Origin: Monocercomonoides exilis | Taxonomy: Eukaryota; Preaxostyla; Oxymonadida; Polymastigidae | NCBI GenBank assembly: GCA_001643675.2 | Contig: LSRY02000009.1 | Location: forward strand, 1,187,501 to 1,251,500 | Direction: 5' to 3' | Length of the DNA: 64,000 nt | Shown here: one piece after another, positions 34,092 through 45,106 of the stretch | Layout: each line of letters opens with the position of its first letter | Position numbering within the stretch: the first letter of the stretch is position 1 | The notes under the pieces: model-generated | Databases searched by the model: none | Told to the model about the DNA's origin: nothing | What the model saw: only the letters and a program-made list of their open reading frames with translations | Program-made: the position numbers and the translations under genes

Positions 34092-34979
34092 CTAGATAAC
34101 ATCAACTTCCGGGAATTTCACCTTTCCTCTTGTTCCAGAAAAAAATTTGACGAGTGGATACTGCTGTACTTCTGGATCATTTCCCCATCTATCCGCAACA
34201 CACTTTGCTTCCCATTTGCATGATTCGTACAGCTTATAATAAGTATCTTCTGATCTTTTAAGAATGGCATTTGGCTTTCCTTTGTAATCGCGCTGGACAA
34301 CTGTTTGCATACACACGTATGATGCTAAATACGTTCTAATGCGTTCACGCTTTGTGTCTGTCGCAGGCACGTAAATGGCCGGGCTTTTCAACACTATTCC
34401 TTCTTTAATGCGGTCTTTTATGTAACGCTTTCCTCCCACTGACAACATGTATTTGAACTCTTCAAACGCTTTTCCAACAATCGGGCTCCTCTTCGGCGCT
34501 ATCAAAAATCCCATCTCAATGTGATACGCGGGGTGCCACCAACTGTTGAACGCAAATAATTCTGCCTTTGCTTCTGTTATTTCCCGATAGCTCTCCTCCA
34601 AAAATGTTTCATTGCAAACATATATTGTCGCATCCATCCATATGCCCCCGTAATCGTAAAGCGTTTTAAGCCGATAATAGTCGGCTTTGTTCGCGCTTGG
34701 AAGATTCTTCATTTTGTATTCAATCTCATCTCTTTCCATGTAAAAATGAAGCGTCGAGTCCGTGATGAATATGAGAGTGAAATCCTTGACTTTTTCCTTC
34801 AAGTTGTGCAAAAGATAGCGCACTTCTCGATTCAATTTGCCTTCCCAATAAAGCCAGATGATTTTTGGAACTTCATACGAGTCGTCATCCTGAGCATGCG
34901 CATCTGTTTTCATGGCATATCCTTCCTCAACCAGTGCAGCTACAGAACAGAAAAAAGGAATAAACAACAGCAGGCACAT
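34092..34979 (-). CDS. Capsular-polysaccharide-synthesis-type glycosyltransferase, secretory pathway
   Basis: A 295-residue protein, open to a TAG. The start is placed at the ATG at 34979 because it begins a clear hydrophobic signal or anchor (MCLLLFIPFFCSVAALVEEG); the open frame continues upstream without a Met. PKIIWLYWEGK (residues 38-48) matches the opening strand of this glycosyltransferase group. NKADYYRLKTLYDYGGIWMD (97-116) followed by ATIYVC is the hallmark 'sD..R...LY.yGGiWiDAT' block of the Caps_synth family, with the acidic residue that binds the metal and nucleotide sugar. AFNSWWHPAYHIEMGFLIAP and FFSGTRGKVKF fit the remainder. It probably transfers a sugar in the ER/Golgi lumen. 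Sugar and acceptor are unknown. It is one of the few genes in the window that looks intact; no intron is needed. Confidence 0.83.
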   Translation of the reverse strand: MCLLLFIPFFCSVAALVEEGYAMKTDAHAQDDDSYEVPKIIWLYWEGKLNREVRYLLHNLKEKVKDFTLIFITDSTLHFYMERDEIEYKMKNLPSANKADYYRLKTLYDYGGIWMDATIYVCNETFLEESYREITEAKAELFAFNSWWHPAYHIEMGFLIAPKRSPIVGKAFEEFKYMLSVGGKRYIKDRIKEGIVLKSPAIYVPATDTKRERIRTYLASYVCMQTVVQRDYKGKPNAILKRSEDTYYKLYESCKWEAKCVADRWGNDPEVQQYPLVKFFSGTRGKVKFPEVDVI

Positions 34980-35289
34980 CCAAGAAAACGCTGTTATTTG
35001 AAATAAAATTGAAAATGTGTTCAAATTTATGCATTTAATAAAAGCATTGACAAAATCACATATCAATCTGACAGGACAAAATGAAACAAAGCACACTTCC
35101 CAAGCAGCTGGGGCTGAAGATTTCGAGAACGATTTTATTTGATCTCATGCATAACTTGCTCCAAAATCAAAATTTCAAAAACTTCTTTTGATCGACAAAC
35201 ATATGTATGTGGAAAACCCAAAAATGAAAATGGCTCATTTATTTATTAAGAACAAAAGATCATCAAAAGAGAAAGAAAAATTATGTGTC

Positions 35290-36400
35290 AAATCAGAAAA
35301 AAATTGATTTTCAACAATTCCACACAAACAGAAGCTTTTGTGGAAATGCCAAGTTGAAACAGAAAAATAAGCGATATTCCAAGCATGATGAGCAAACCTC
35401 GCTCGAAGGCACAAAAAGCAGAATTTCTGCCAAATGTGAAAATGTGCATTCGAATTCGAGAATAAATCGTCCCAGTTGCAGAACTTGTCTCGCATCGCAC
35501 ATCAAATTCTTCCAAAGCACTGCTCCATCTGGAAGCATTCATTTCCGATGGGTCTGATTTTTCAGGCAGAATGTATTGTTGCAGATTCAAAAGGGAATCC
35601 ATCAAAAGAGGAGAAGCCCAAAGACGAGATTTGTCGTTCATCTGACTTCTTTCCCTTTGCTCTTCAAGCGAGCAGAAATGGATTTTGACGATGGTTGTTT
35701 CTGTCATTGGCTTGAAGTGATTGGCTTCAACAGCAATTTCATGAGGCCAAACGTTCAAAGAATCTTCCAAGAAATGATTATTGAGATTGACATTTTAATT
35801 AACAAAGCTATCTGGAACGAATGAGAAATCGGAATTTCTCGAATTTCTTCTTCGTCTTCTTCGTCATTGATGTCTTCTTCGTCTTCTTCGTCTTCTTTGC
35901 CTTTGAGGTTCATGAAGCGAATTTCAAGCATCTCTTTCGCGGATCAATCAAACCCCATCAGATTGTGTTTTGGCAGCATCATTTCCTTCAAAATCGCAAA
36001 ATGTGTTGGGAGCATCATTGGAGCCAGCAAACATGTTGAATTTGAACCCGATCATTCGAAGCGAATTGCTAGCCAAGATATGATGCAAGCACGCAGACGT
36101 CTTGAGCGTTGATGATGATGAAGGGAAATATGTTTGAAGAGCGATAAAAGAAAGAAAGAAAAAGTTGATGAGTTTTTTTTGCCAGCTATTTGTATTGCTC
36201 GAATTAATTGTATCTTCTTTGCCTTCTTCGTAATCATCTTCGCCTTCGCGTTGTTCACCAACCACTTCAAAATCTTGTTCTTCCAAAAAATCAGCTTCTT
36301 CGGTTTCTTCATCTTCATCATTTTCTTTGTCTTCTTTTCCTTCTTCAGCATCTTCGGCTTCAGCTTCAACTTCATTCAGATTCGCATTAACATTCTGATC
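35290..36400 (-). pseudogene. Decayed or multi-exon gene with acidic linkers, function unknown
   Basis: Minus-strand readings in neighbouring frames look coding. An acidic stretch (EADFLEEQDFEVVGEQREGE) lies near 36240-36300. ACLHHILASNSLRMIGFKFN and NTFCDFEGNDAAKTQSDGV follow near 35950-36080. A second acidic stretch (EDEEDEEDINDEEDEEEIRE) is near 35840-35900. From about 35780 SLNVWPHEIAVEANHFKPMT, RLWASPLLMDSLLNLQQYIL and SALEEFDVRCETSSATGTIY continue to about 35380. Frame changes could be introns or indels; a TGA/TAA follows SDGV. No domain is recognised. Confidence 0.42.
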
Positions 36401-38715
36401 TTCAAATAGCTTTCTTGATCTTTCACTTCAGTTGTCGAGCAACAAATCCTTGTTTGTTTGGAAAGTGCCTTTCTTTCGAATCCGTCACTTTTATTGACAA
36501 TGTTTCCAGTGAATATATTTTCATTTCCCTTTTCCAAAAAAGTTATTTGTTTTCATAATTGTTTTCGATGTGAAAGTTCTTCTCCAATTCTCAAAAATGC
36601 AACAATGATGAAGCAATATCACCATCATCATGATCGTTAAAATTCACTTCAATTCAATCTGGAAATTGTGTTTGTTTCCTTTCCCCAGCATTTCTTCTTC
36701 ATTTTTCGTCATCTGTCTCCTCTTTCCTTTCACTCAAATTCAATCTTGGAGATTGCAATATATCGGAAAAACAATGGCTTTTCACACAGACATTTCGTCA
36801 TCTGCAAGTTCCTTTGCTTTCAAAAGGCTTCTTCGACATTTGTCTGCCTCTTTCTCTTTCCAGAAAATATGTTTTCAAAATGACACAATCATTTCATTCC
36901 GTTTTCATTTCATCCCTCCAGCAATGAATGCAACTGAACTTGGTTGAAGAATTCCAACATTAAATCTCCTTGTTTCCTTGTGCCAAGGGGAAATGAAAGG
37001 CTCATTCATTCGGCGCGAACTTTGAGCAAAGCCATCTGAGGGAGAAAAGAAGAAAGCAACTGAATCAGCTTCGCACTTTTGAAAAATTCTATCTAGAATG
37101 TGAAATAAACGAAGTGAATTGGTTGTTTTATTTATTGTGAAAACATAAAAAGGAAATAATTATGAAGACAATTTCTGTGTTGATAAAGAGGAAAAAGAGG
37201 AAGAATGAAGAAGATAATGAAGTAGGGAAATTGATGGAAAAGATGAAAATGGCTATGGTGATGATTGTGATGAAAATTGAAAATGAAGGAAACCTTTTCG
37301 GTTAAAAATGAATCGTTTCCTTGCATTTTCAATTCATATTACAACTCTTCTGTTTCTAATATAAAAGCTTTATTTGAGCTAACTCAATGGCTTCCACCAT
37401 CTTCTCCTTTTGTCATGCTTTTTTTATGGAAGTGTTCTATAAGTAATTGATGGACATTTCACAGTCTGAATCTTTCCTAATTGAATCTGCTCCGAAAACT
37501 TATTGATCATGGAGAGGAAATTCACTGATTGGGATAACATGTATGCAATTCCTTAAAAAAAAAAAGCATCTTCAAATTAGAAATCTGCATGCAAATGCTT
37601 TAAACTTTCTTCCTCTTTCACAATAACAATGGGCAAATGCATACTTAACGGCAATTTTCAAAACAATGAAAAAACAGTTTATAAATATAAAGGAAGTTAT
37701 TTAGTGTAAACCTCCTCATCACCACACCAATGACGAGCTTTTTTAACATGAGTGACTGACAAATTGATAATCACTTTATCACTTTTTTATTTGATCTAAT
37801 GTTTTTTTTCTGCTTCTTAATCCATTCAGAAAATAAAAATTTGATATCTTTTTTCATAAATATTTATTTTAAATTTGAAAAAAAAGTCTTTTTTCCAAAC
37901 TTGCACTTCAATTTTAAATTTTGGATAAGAATTTTGATCAAGTCAGTTAATGATTTTTATGATCGTCACTTTTTCAGATCTTTTGTAACTTTCCTAAAAT
38001 TTGTCACTTTCGTTACTGTCAAGTCACTTGTCAATTCTTATTGCCAAACATAATATTGGTTTCTCGGATTCGATAAATGGAGGTTTTTTGAGCATTGATG
38101 AGATAATTATGGTATTTTCGTCATAGGTGTCTAAATTTTTTTTGAAAAGTTCCACGACTTTAATTTAGTCCCACAAAAGATCAAAAATGAACAATATATA
38201 TTGATCATTCCGTACCCATTCTAGTTTGAAAATGTTATTTGTTGTTATTTATTTCTCTTTTAATTGAAAAATAGGATACAAAATTGTTCATATCATATAA
38301 ACTTTTAACTTTATTATGAAATACACACTTGTTAGCAACTGCTATCGAGCTATTTGAATCAAGTGAATTGCATGTTTTTATTTCTTCATTTTCATTTCAT
38401 CTTTTCGAATATTCTTTATGATTTTATGAACAGGAGCTGAGATTTTTTTATTTTCCTTTTTGAAAGATAAATAATATTTGATTTGCTTGAATAATTGAAT
38501 TTTTTTAAGAAATTTTCAAACAAGAAAAATGCATCAAAACTACACTCGTAACAATCGAAAGCTATTCGAAAAGTTGAATGTATTGAGCGATAATAAATGT
38601 TATCATCCAGATATGCAACATGAAATGTTATTATTCAAAACAAATCTTTATTGTTGCAAACTCAAAAATACAATCTCTTCTCTTATAAAGATTCAAAAAG
38701 TTTGTATCAAACTTC
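36401..38715. other. AT-rich intergenic DNA
   Basis: Short ORFs on both strands have AT-driven composition. No domain, RNA gene or repeat family was recognised up to the host-gene fragment at 38716. Confidence 0.45.
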
Positions 38716-38951
38716 TTGTTTTCATATCAGCACGTGTTGTTTTCTTCGTCTATTTCACAGTTCTGGAAGCGGAGAAGAGAAGAGAAGAAGGCTGGATGGG
38801 ACAAGCAGCCAGTATGCTCTTCATCTTCATATACATCATCAGCGCTTGCAATTGATTCTTTATGTGCATCTGTAGTGGAGGCATTATTCACGTTGGAAGC
38901 ATCGATGGACGACATCCAAAGGCGGCTGCGGATTGTGGTTTCAGATACGAC
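38716..38951 (+). pseudogene. Host gene fragment, left of the 2.8 kb transposon
   Basis: Plus-strand reading ...SSSSYTSSALAIDSLCASVV, EALFTLEASMDDIQRRLRIV and VSDTT runs straight into the transposon at 38952. The same frame resumes after the second target-duplication copy with VVFAQNMPLSLRMLRVYAVL. Element plus duplication is 2,823 bp, a multiple of three. The upstream part is Arg/Lys/Glu-rich. Protein function is unknown. Confidence 0.55.
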
Positions 38952-39009
38952 TAGCCCTGGGTGACGTGAGGTTAAAAATTCGTCACGTCCGTTACCACTT
39001 TTCCACTTC

Positions 39010-39047
<38 letters not shown>

Positions 39048-41659
39048 CATTGGCTGTTGTTTTAATAATTTGCCTATTTTTTTTGCTGAATTCGGATAGA
39101 TTTTTTTGTAATATATCAAAGATATTTTATTTCTAAAATCCCATTTTTATATAATTTAAAAATGGAGCTTTCTTTGTATCAAAATCAAATTAGAAATTCA
39201 TGTGCATAAGATGATGGTTTGAGTGCAGACTTTTCGTTACTTTTTATAGTTATTCTTTCGCCTGGAATAGTTGTGCCAAAGCATATGCTTATCCAATATT
39301 TATATGAAAACATCATTGTTTTCTGAATACAATGCAATTTCAAAGAAATGAGTGTAGAACATCTGTTGTAAATATGCTGGTTTGCAGATAATATTGTGCT
39401 TAATTTTTTCATTTCAATTTTTTTTCCAATTTTTACATCAAAGAATTGGTGGCTAAAGTGGAACGGTGCGAAAATAAAGATCAAAAACAGAAAATCGAAA
39501 AAATGAATGAAGAATAATTTGGATCAATTTTCAAGAGAGAAATGGCGATGGAATTGATGATATGATAGGAGTAAAGAAAGTTACGATGGAAAATGCATTT
39601 TTGCTGTTAAAGTGTGTTGGATATAATTTAATAATTATATTTATTTTAACAGCTTTTTTTTAATGAATCTTCGTTATGTTAAAAAGATTTGAGAAGATAA
39701 TTATTGATGAAAATGAGAAAAAAGAAGAAAAGAATGAAAGATTTATATTTGGCCTATGCAAATGCTTCATAATGCCTCACAGTTATTAAAATATCTGTTA
39801 GGAATTGCTTTCGATACGTGTGTCTTGACTTTTGATAACAGCTTTGAACAATGATGAAAGCGAAGAACCATTGAAAGAAGAAAAAATGGTCTTATTAGCT
39901 TTGAATTGCAATAATGGATATAAGTTTGTTCATTTTCTCCTTCTTTTTTGTGATTTTGTATTTTTCTTGTATTTTTTCAACAGAAAATTGAAAAAGAAGT
40001 TTTCCTGGATGAAATCAAAGAAATCGTCAGATATCACCAGCGACATCATAATCTGACATGGCTTGAGCATCAGTCTTCTTGGAGGATTTTGTTTGAAGGA
40101 TTTTGTATTGATCAAAGCCTTGAAGGAGTGATTGTGAATGAATCACATTTCACAATAGATGAAGCAAAAAATTGAAAGAGCTGATGGAAAAGCATATTGG
40201 AGGAGAGAAAAAGAAGAGAAAAATGGTAGAAAAGAAGTGAAAGAAAAACAAGTTTTATTGAAATAGCTCCGAACGTTGGAGCTCTATTTTCTCTTTTTCC
40301 AATTGTGGAACGAAGAACTTGCTGGACTCATCAGCAGCATTGTGAATGTATTTCGAGCAGCGAAGGATAATAACAAAGGAATAAGATAACGATTAATTTT
40401 TTTAATCAGAGTAGCAGCAAAATATTGATATGTGAAAATTGATACTTTTGCAAATGAAGGCACTATTAATCTATTTACGGAGGAAATGAATCAAATAATT
40501 TTGAAAGATGAAACTTGTTTGAAGTTATTTGAATATCTTACTGAATTTTTCAAGGAAATTGAAAAAAGCTGATGAAGAAGTGAAAAAAGACAAAGAAAAG
40601 CGAAGTGTTTGAAAAGATGGAAGAAGAAGGATATGAAGATATCATCTCATGCTTTCATATACTTCTTGATTTTCTTTTCAGAAAGTTTAATTGTTTTTTG
40701 ATTTTGAAATTCTATGATTATTTAGTGAATTATTGAGAAATTGCTTTGAGTCTAATAACTCAAAAATGATATTTTTCCATTTTCATTATTTCGTCAAAAT
40801 AGAAAGCAATCATTTTCTTCTTTAATAGCGATTGTATTTCATTATTTCAAAAAAAAAGTGAAACGGTGATAATAAAACAAAGTTGAAAATGCTTTTTATG
40901 AATGAATAACTTTCTTATTTTCATTGACTCTTCAGAGACATTTTCCTAAAATGAATTGAAACATTTATCTTCTTTAAATTGTTCTATTTTGTATTATTCC
41001 TTTCATTATTATTATTCTCCTGATGGCTCAACTTCTTCAATAGCAATTTCAACACACCCTGATTGAAAACCTTCGCCCACTGTGCCCACAAACATAAATT
41101 TTATTCTCTTCATAAATGCAATTGTGAATCTTATTGGTGTTCTTGGTATTAAAAAAGTAATTTTTTTTCTGTAACGTCACACATGGTTACGAATGAGTGC
41201 AAAAAATAGTAGAAAGATGGTTTTTGATATTAATAAGTTTCGTCTTTTTCCGATGAAAATTGTCGTATCACACGAAGCGAAAAATTTGATGAGTTGATCA
41301 AACAAAGAACTATTCAACAACTAAATAGTCGAATTCACAACTTCGAACAATCATCTATTTATTAATCAATCAATGAGCATTCTTCAGAATCATTTTGAGA
41401 TTTGTATTCAGTTCTTTTATAAAAAATAAGAGAATTTCCAATATTAATTAAAATTGTCATGGTTGTGTGAATTGAAAATAATTAAAGCTATCAAATAAGA
41501 AATTTAGCTGGTTTGTTTTGATCTTCTGCTCCTTTTTATACTTCATTTATTTCATGACTGCATGTGACGTCAAAAGTCACTGACGTCAGTGACGCGTCAA
41601 AATTCCGATTTCCGCTTTTGCGTCAGTGAAAATTGAATAATAATAATTATTATTTGTAA

Positions 41660-41690
<31 letters not shown>

Positions 41691-41766
41691 GTGACGTGGA
41701 AAAATCTGTCACGTCCGTCAAAAATCGAAAAGGTCACGTCAGAAGTCACCACGTCACCCAGGGCTA
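38952..41766 (+). mobile_element. 2.8 kb non-autonomous hAT-like transposon with an 8-bp target duplication
   Basis: Perfect 17-bp inverted termini TAGCCCTGGGTGACGTG and CACGTCACCCAGGGCTA are flanked by GATACGAC on both sides (38944-38951 and 41767-41774). Subterminal TGACGT/ACGTCA motifs crowd both ends, including TCACTGACGTCAGTGACG near 41579. The termini match the family of the 11.7 kb hAT (TAAACCTGAATGACGTG), but no transposase is recognisable. The interior carries a 36-nt poly-A run (39011-39046) and a decayed fragment of a lineage-specific host family (39830-40750), so it is a passenger-carrying, non-autonomous copy. Confidence 0.85.
39830..40750 (+). pseudogene. Fragment of an expanded oxymonad-specific family, carried in the hAT-like element
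   Basis: Reading LITALNNDESEEPLKEEKMV, LLALNCNNGY, an apparent intron ending TTTTTTCAACAG at 39983, then KEVFLDEIKEIVRYHQRHHN, LTWLEHQSSWRILFEGFCID. After several stops it ends VFEKMEEEGYEDIISCFHIL followed by YDYLVNY at 40605-40735. From memory this is the recurrent C-terminal half of a very large M. exilis family of hypothetical helical-repeat proteins. The middle (about 40150-40600) is scrambled by stops. A homologous piece, with an apparent intron at the same place, is at 53570-53880. Confidence 0.68.
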
Positions 41767-41774
41767 GATACGAC

Positions 41775-42322
41775 TGTGGTGTTTGCGCAGAACATGCCGC
41801 TGTCGCTGCGGATGCTGCGAGTATATGCTGTTTTGCTGCAGGTGGTGCTGCATAGGGATATGTTGTGTGTGTGCCTGCTATGTGGCACTTTTGGAGAAGC
41901 TTTCCGTTCCGCAGGAGGCGAAGCTTCCAACTCTTGCAGCTTCTGTGGGAAAGATGTCTGAGAGCAAGAGGTTCTTTTCTTCAGCGGATGCGAATATATT
42001 CCCATCGATCTACGATCTGTTTGACCCGTCGCTGCTGCCGTCTGCGATAGCGCGGCTGGTGTTGAGATCGCCTCAGTCGAGGCTTGCGGTGGTGAAGCTG
42101 GACGACGAAGTGAAAGGGCGATGTGTTGCAGTGTATGAAGTGGGGAAAATTGTGGAGAAGAAGGTTGTAGGTGGAGGGGCTGAGGATGGAGGAGGTGGTT
42201 CTGTCTCCAGCAACGATTGTGCTGGCTGTGCTGGAGGAGCGAAAACAAGTGGAGGAAGGAGAACGATTCAATGGGAGACTCAGAGGAATGTTCGATCATT
42301 TCTACAACGAAAAGTTTTATAG
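41775..42322 (+). pseudogene. Host gene fragment, right of the 2.8 kb transposon
   Basis: Continues the gene of 38716-38951: VVFAQNMPLSLRMLRVYAVL, LQVVLHRDMLCVC. A shift to another plus frame follows (YVALLEKLSVPQEAKLPTLA, FSSADANIFPSIYDLFDPSL, LPSAIARLVLRSPQSRLAVV, KLDDEVKGRCVAVYEVGKIV), then a Gly-rich part. The composition and continuous hydrophobic pattern indicate real coding sequence. The family is unknown. Confidence 0.52.
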
Positions 42323-42429
42323 AAATGATTATTTCTGTGAAGCTGTTGTAAAAAAATGAGCGAACAATTTGTCAATAATTGAGAAAAAAGACAAATGTGA
42401 TGAAGCAATGGGAAAAAGTTGTTTGATTT

Positions 42430-42960
42430 ATGCGGAGTGATAAAAAGAAGAGGAGGAAGAGGGAGGAAAAATTGAGTGCACCAGGAAGAAGGAGTGAAGA
42501 GGTTGTTCTATCTGGTCGATGGCTGATGAACAGTGTCTTGAACCAAAAAGGCAATCAACGAATGATGCGTGTGCGAATTGCACACGGGCAGACTTTTGAT
42601 GTGTTGGGCGAGCTGAACATTCCGCTGTCATGAAGTTGTGCTAAGACGCAGGTGAAATGGTGGAGATGCAGCTGAGGAACAAAGCCGAAGAGGAATCTAA
42701 CTTTGGAGTCGTGCGAGATCCTCGTGCAGCATGGGATAGAGAGTGAAGCAGTGATGAAGCAGGTTATTGTGGAAGACTTGGTAGTTATGTTTATCGTACT
42801 TGTTGAGTGACTCGAGTACAAAGCAGAGGAGTACGAGTTTGTGATTGATATCTTTATTAACCAAGTTGAGCTGATCCGCCTTGTGAATGAGCACACTGTG
42901 ATGAAGTAGCGGAGACTGTGCTGAGGAGTGACAGCGTCTGTTGTGATGGAGCATAGATGA
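42430..42960 (+). pseudogene. Host coding remnant with several in-frame TGA codons
   Basis: One plus frame reads RRSEEVVLSGRWLMNSVLNQ, RVRIAHGQTFDVLGELNIPL, then NLTLESCEILVQHGIESEAV, MKQVIVEDLVVMFIVLVE and EYEFVIDIFINQVELIRLVN. It is interrupted by at least three TGA codons before a TAG near 42907. There is no frameshift over about 150 codons, so decay here has been by base substitution. Probably part of the same large plus-strand gene. Confidence 0.45.
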
Positions 42961-43278
42961 TTCTGCGAAGGTGAAGTTTACAACTGAGAAGGAAATTGAA
43001 GATGCATGACAGAGCAGAGAAGGAGAAGAAGCAGGAAATGCGAAGGAGATTCTGAGCAATTGTTCAGCAACACTATCAGTGCATGCGTTTGAGGGTGTGT
43101 TTGATGGGGCGACTGATGCGGACACGCAGCTTATATGGTTTGGTGAGTGAATGGAAGCAGAGGTGCAGAAGGATCGGAGGCGGATTCATTCAAAAAGTCA
43201 GACAAGAGGCTTGGTACAGAAGAAGTGTTTATTTGAGAAGACAGTCGAATGCAGTACAAACAATAGGGGAATGCTGCT

Positions 43279-43722
43279 ATGACGTTTAGTCCGCCATTTC
43301 TAACAGACCAAGCTTTCTCAGCGGTTGTTCCTATGGATGCTTCCATGGCATTGAAGATGGCAGCAGAGGATTTGCATTATAATTCTATTTCTTCTTCTTC
43401 TTCGTTGTCGTCGTCAATTTCTATTTTTTTGAGTGTCTGTTCCTTCAACACATCCTCCTCATCATCTCAAAAATCTCATCTGTCACATTCCTCTTCTTCT
43501 CTCTCTTCATCAGCCTCAGCGCATACATCTCTGGAAGCACCTGCTTTGAACAGTATATCGAATGCATGTGTTCTGACGAGTCACCCGTTAATGTGCTTGT
43601 TTCATCGGCTTTACGGCATTTGCACAGCTCCATCGACCTCCTCATCTCCTGATGCGACGAATGGGAAGAGTGTGACGAAGGAATTGGTGGATGCACATCA
43701 TCAAGAGGAGTGGGGGATTTGA
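43279..43722 (+). CDS. Ser-rich ORF, probably part of the decayed plus-strand host gene
   Basis: 148 codons: FSPPFLTDQAFSAVVPMDAS, a Ser-rich middle, then LTSHPLMCLFHRLYGICTAP and KSVTKELVDAHHQEEWGI. The two non-repetitive ends look coding. Ser-rich readings also exist on the minus strand here, so strand assignment is only moderate. No domain is recognised. Confidence 0.35.
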   Translation: MTFSPPFLTDQAFSAVVPMDASMALKMAAEDLHYNSISSSSSLSSSISIFLSVCSFNTSSSSSQKSHLSHSSSSLSSSASAHTSLEAPALNSISNACVLTSHPLMCLFHRLYGICTAPSTSSSPDATNGKSVTKELVDAHHQEEWGI

Positions 43723-44318
43723 ACAGACGAGGAGGCGAATAGAAGAAGCGCTTCTGCGACGAGGTGTGTAAAGATGGAGAGTACATGCCAAAGAAAAGCG
43801 GCGGCGCATCAGTTGCTGAAGAATAAAGAGGCGCAATAAGAGCAGATGAAAGAGAAGAGGATGAAGTGGTGGAGATGATAGCAGACGAAGTGACTTGAGC
43901 TGGCAAGTTTGATGAGGCAGTTGGGGCTGCAACAGCAGCAGATCGTTGGAAGCTTCCTAGATGAACCAAATGAGACGGACGAGATGAAGAGCTCACCTGT
44001 GTGAGAGACTACTGCGATGTGGCTGAGGATGTGCGGGTGTGGAAAGAGTTCGTGTTCAAAGAGGAAGACAATGATTGAGATTGAGATTGAGACTGAGACT
44101 GAGACTGAGACTGAGATGAAGGCTGAGGTTGTCGGGTGAGTGCGGGGCCAGGCGAGGTGGATGTTGACATCTGCTGGATGGGCTGAGAGAAGGAAAGAAG
44201 AGCAGAGAAAGAGGAGGAAGCGAGAGATGTTGGAGAAGTCAGAGAGGCCAAGGAAGAAGAAGCAGAGGAAGATAAAGGTGGAAGGGAAGAAGACGAGGAC
44301 GACGACGAAGAAGATGCA

Positions 44319-44565
44319 ATGGATGTAGTTGAAGATCCCCCAAGCACAATCGCAGGAGCCAATAGTGATGCAGTCACAGAAGACGATGTGTCATCAAAGA
44401 ACGAGCGAAGCGTGGCTAACGCAAAAGTGGTAGAAAATGGAGCGTTTGAGGTGCTTATCTCAGAGAGGAGAGCTGTTGATGAGTGTGTGCGTGCTATTGA
44501 AGTGGTTGTTTGAGTGATGGCAGGTGCAGGGAAGACGAGGGCAGTGGCTGAGACAGAGGAAAATG
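44319..44565 (+). pseudogene. Host gene fragment, left of the 4.1 kb inverted-arm transposon
   Basis: Plus reading MDVVEDPPSTIAGANSDAVT, VVENGAFEVLISERRAVDEC and VRAIEVVV, a TGA, then GKTRAVAETEEN up to the insertion. After removal of the element and one copy of GGAAAATG the frame continues in register with EDTVYEGEEEVKEGGGGEEE at 48672. This both supports the strand and shows that the transposon split an acidic region. Confidence 0.5.
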
Positions 44566-45106
44566 GGCATAGGTGTAAATTGTTCCACTTTCAGTTTGCA
44601 TTTTTTCAAATTTTGAATATTATGGCGTTAATCTACATAATTTAATCAAGAGGTTCAAGGAGGGAAATTTCGAAATTCGATCAAAAAATTTTCAACAAAA
44701 TTTTCAATTTTGGAGACCCATAATATTTTTATGTTGATCACTGCAAACTTAAAATTCGATTTCTTGACTCCTAAAAGTTCAAATGTGTTTATTAATTCAA
44801 TTATACAAGTGAAAATATAGTGTATAATGTTCGCCAAGATGAATATCCGTCTATATTATTTTTTATGTTGCTAATTCTTAAAGATTAGGTTATTAAATTT
44901 TACACAAGCATTCGTGCAGTTATAGATTTTCACTTTTAAGAAAAATAGATTACAACTTTATTGAAATGAATGTGCATGTTTGATTGTTGAATATTATTTT
45001 TAATTATGTGATTTTTATAAGTATTTTCTTATTATTGATTTATATTTCATGAAAAGCAACGGATTCGTTGGAACTGTGATGAAACCCCGTTTTTGAAATG
45101 AGGAAA
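44566..45106 (+). repeat. Left inverted arm of the 4.1 kb element
   Basis: About 540 bp, inverted counterpart at 48122-48663. It includes a shared start codon at 45098-45100 (45101-45106 reads AGG AAA). The ORF of 44655-44837 on the minus strand reappears at 48391-48588 on the plus strand, confirming the inverted duplication. Similarity falls towards the outer end. Confidence 0.88.

Noticed and set aside
43445-44568. Ser/Thr/Gln-rich minus-strand readings (43445-43996 and 44009-44568) as a host gene
   Set aside because: Open and compositionally attractive, but removal of the 4.1 kb transposon gives a clean continuation on the plus strand, whereas the minus frame meets a TAA just beyond the junction. 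Kept as a possibility only.
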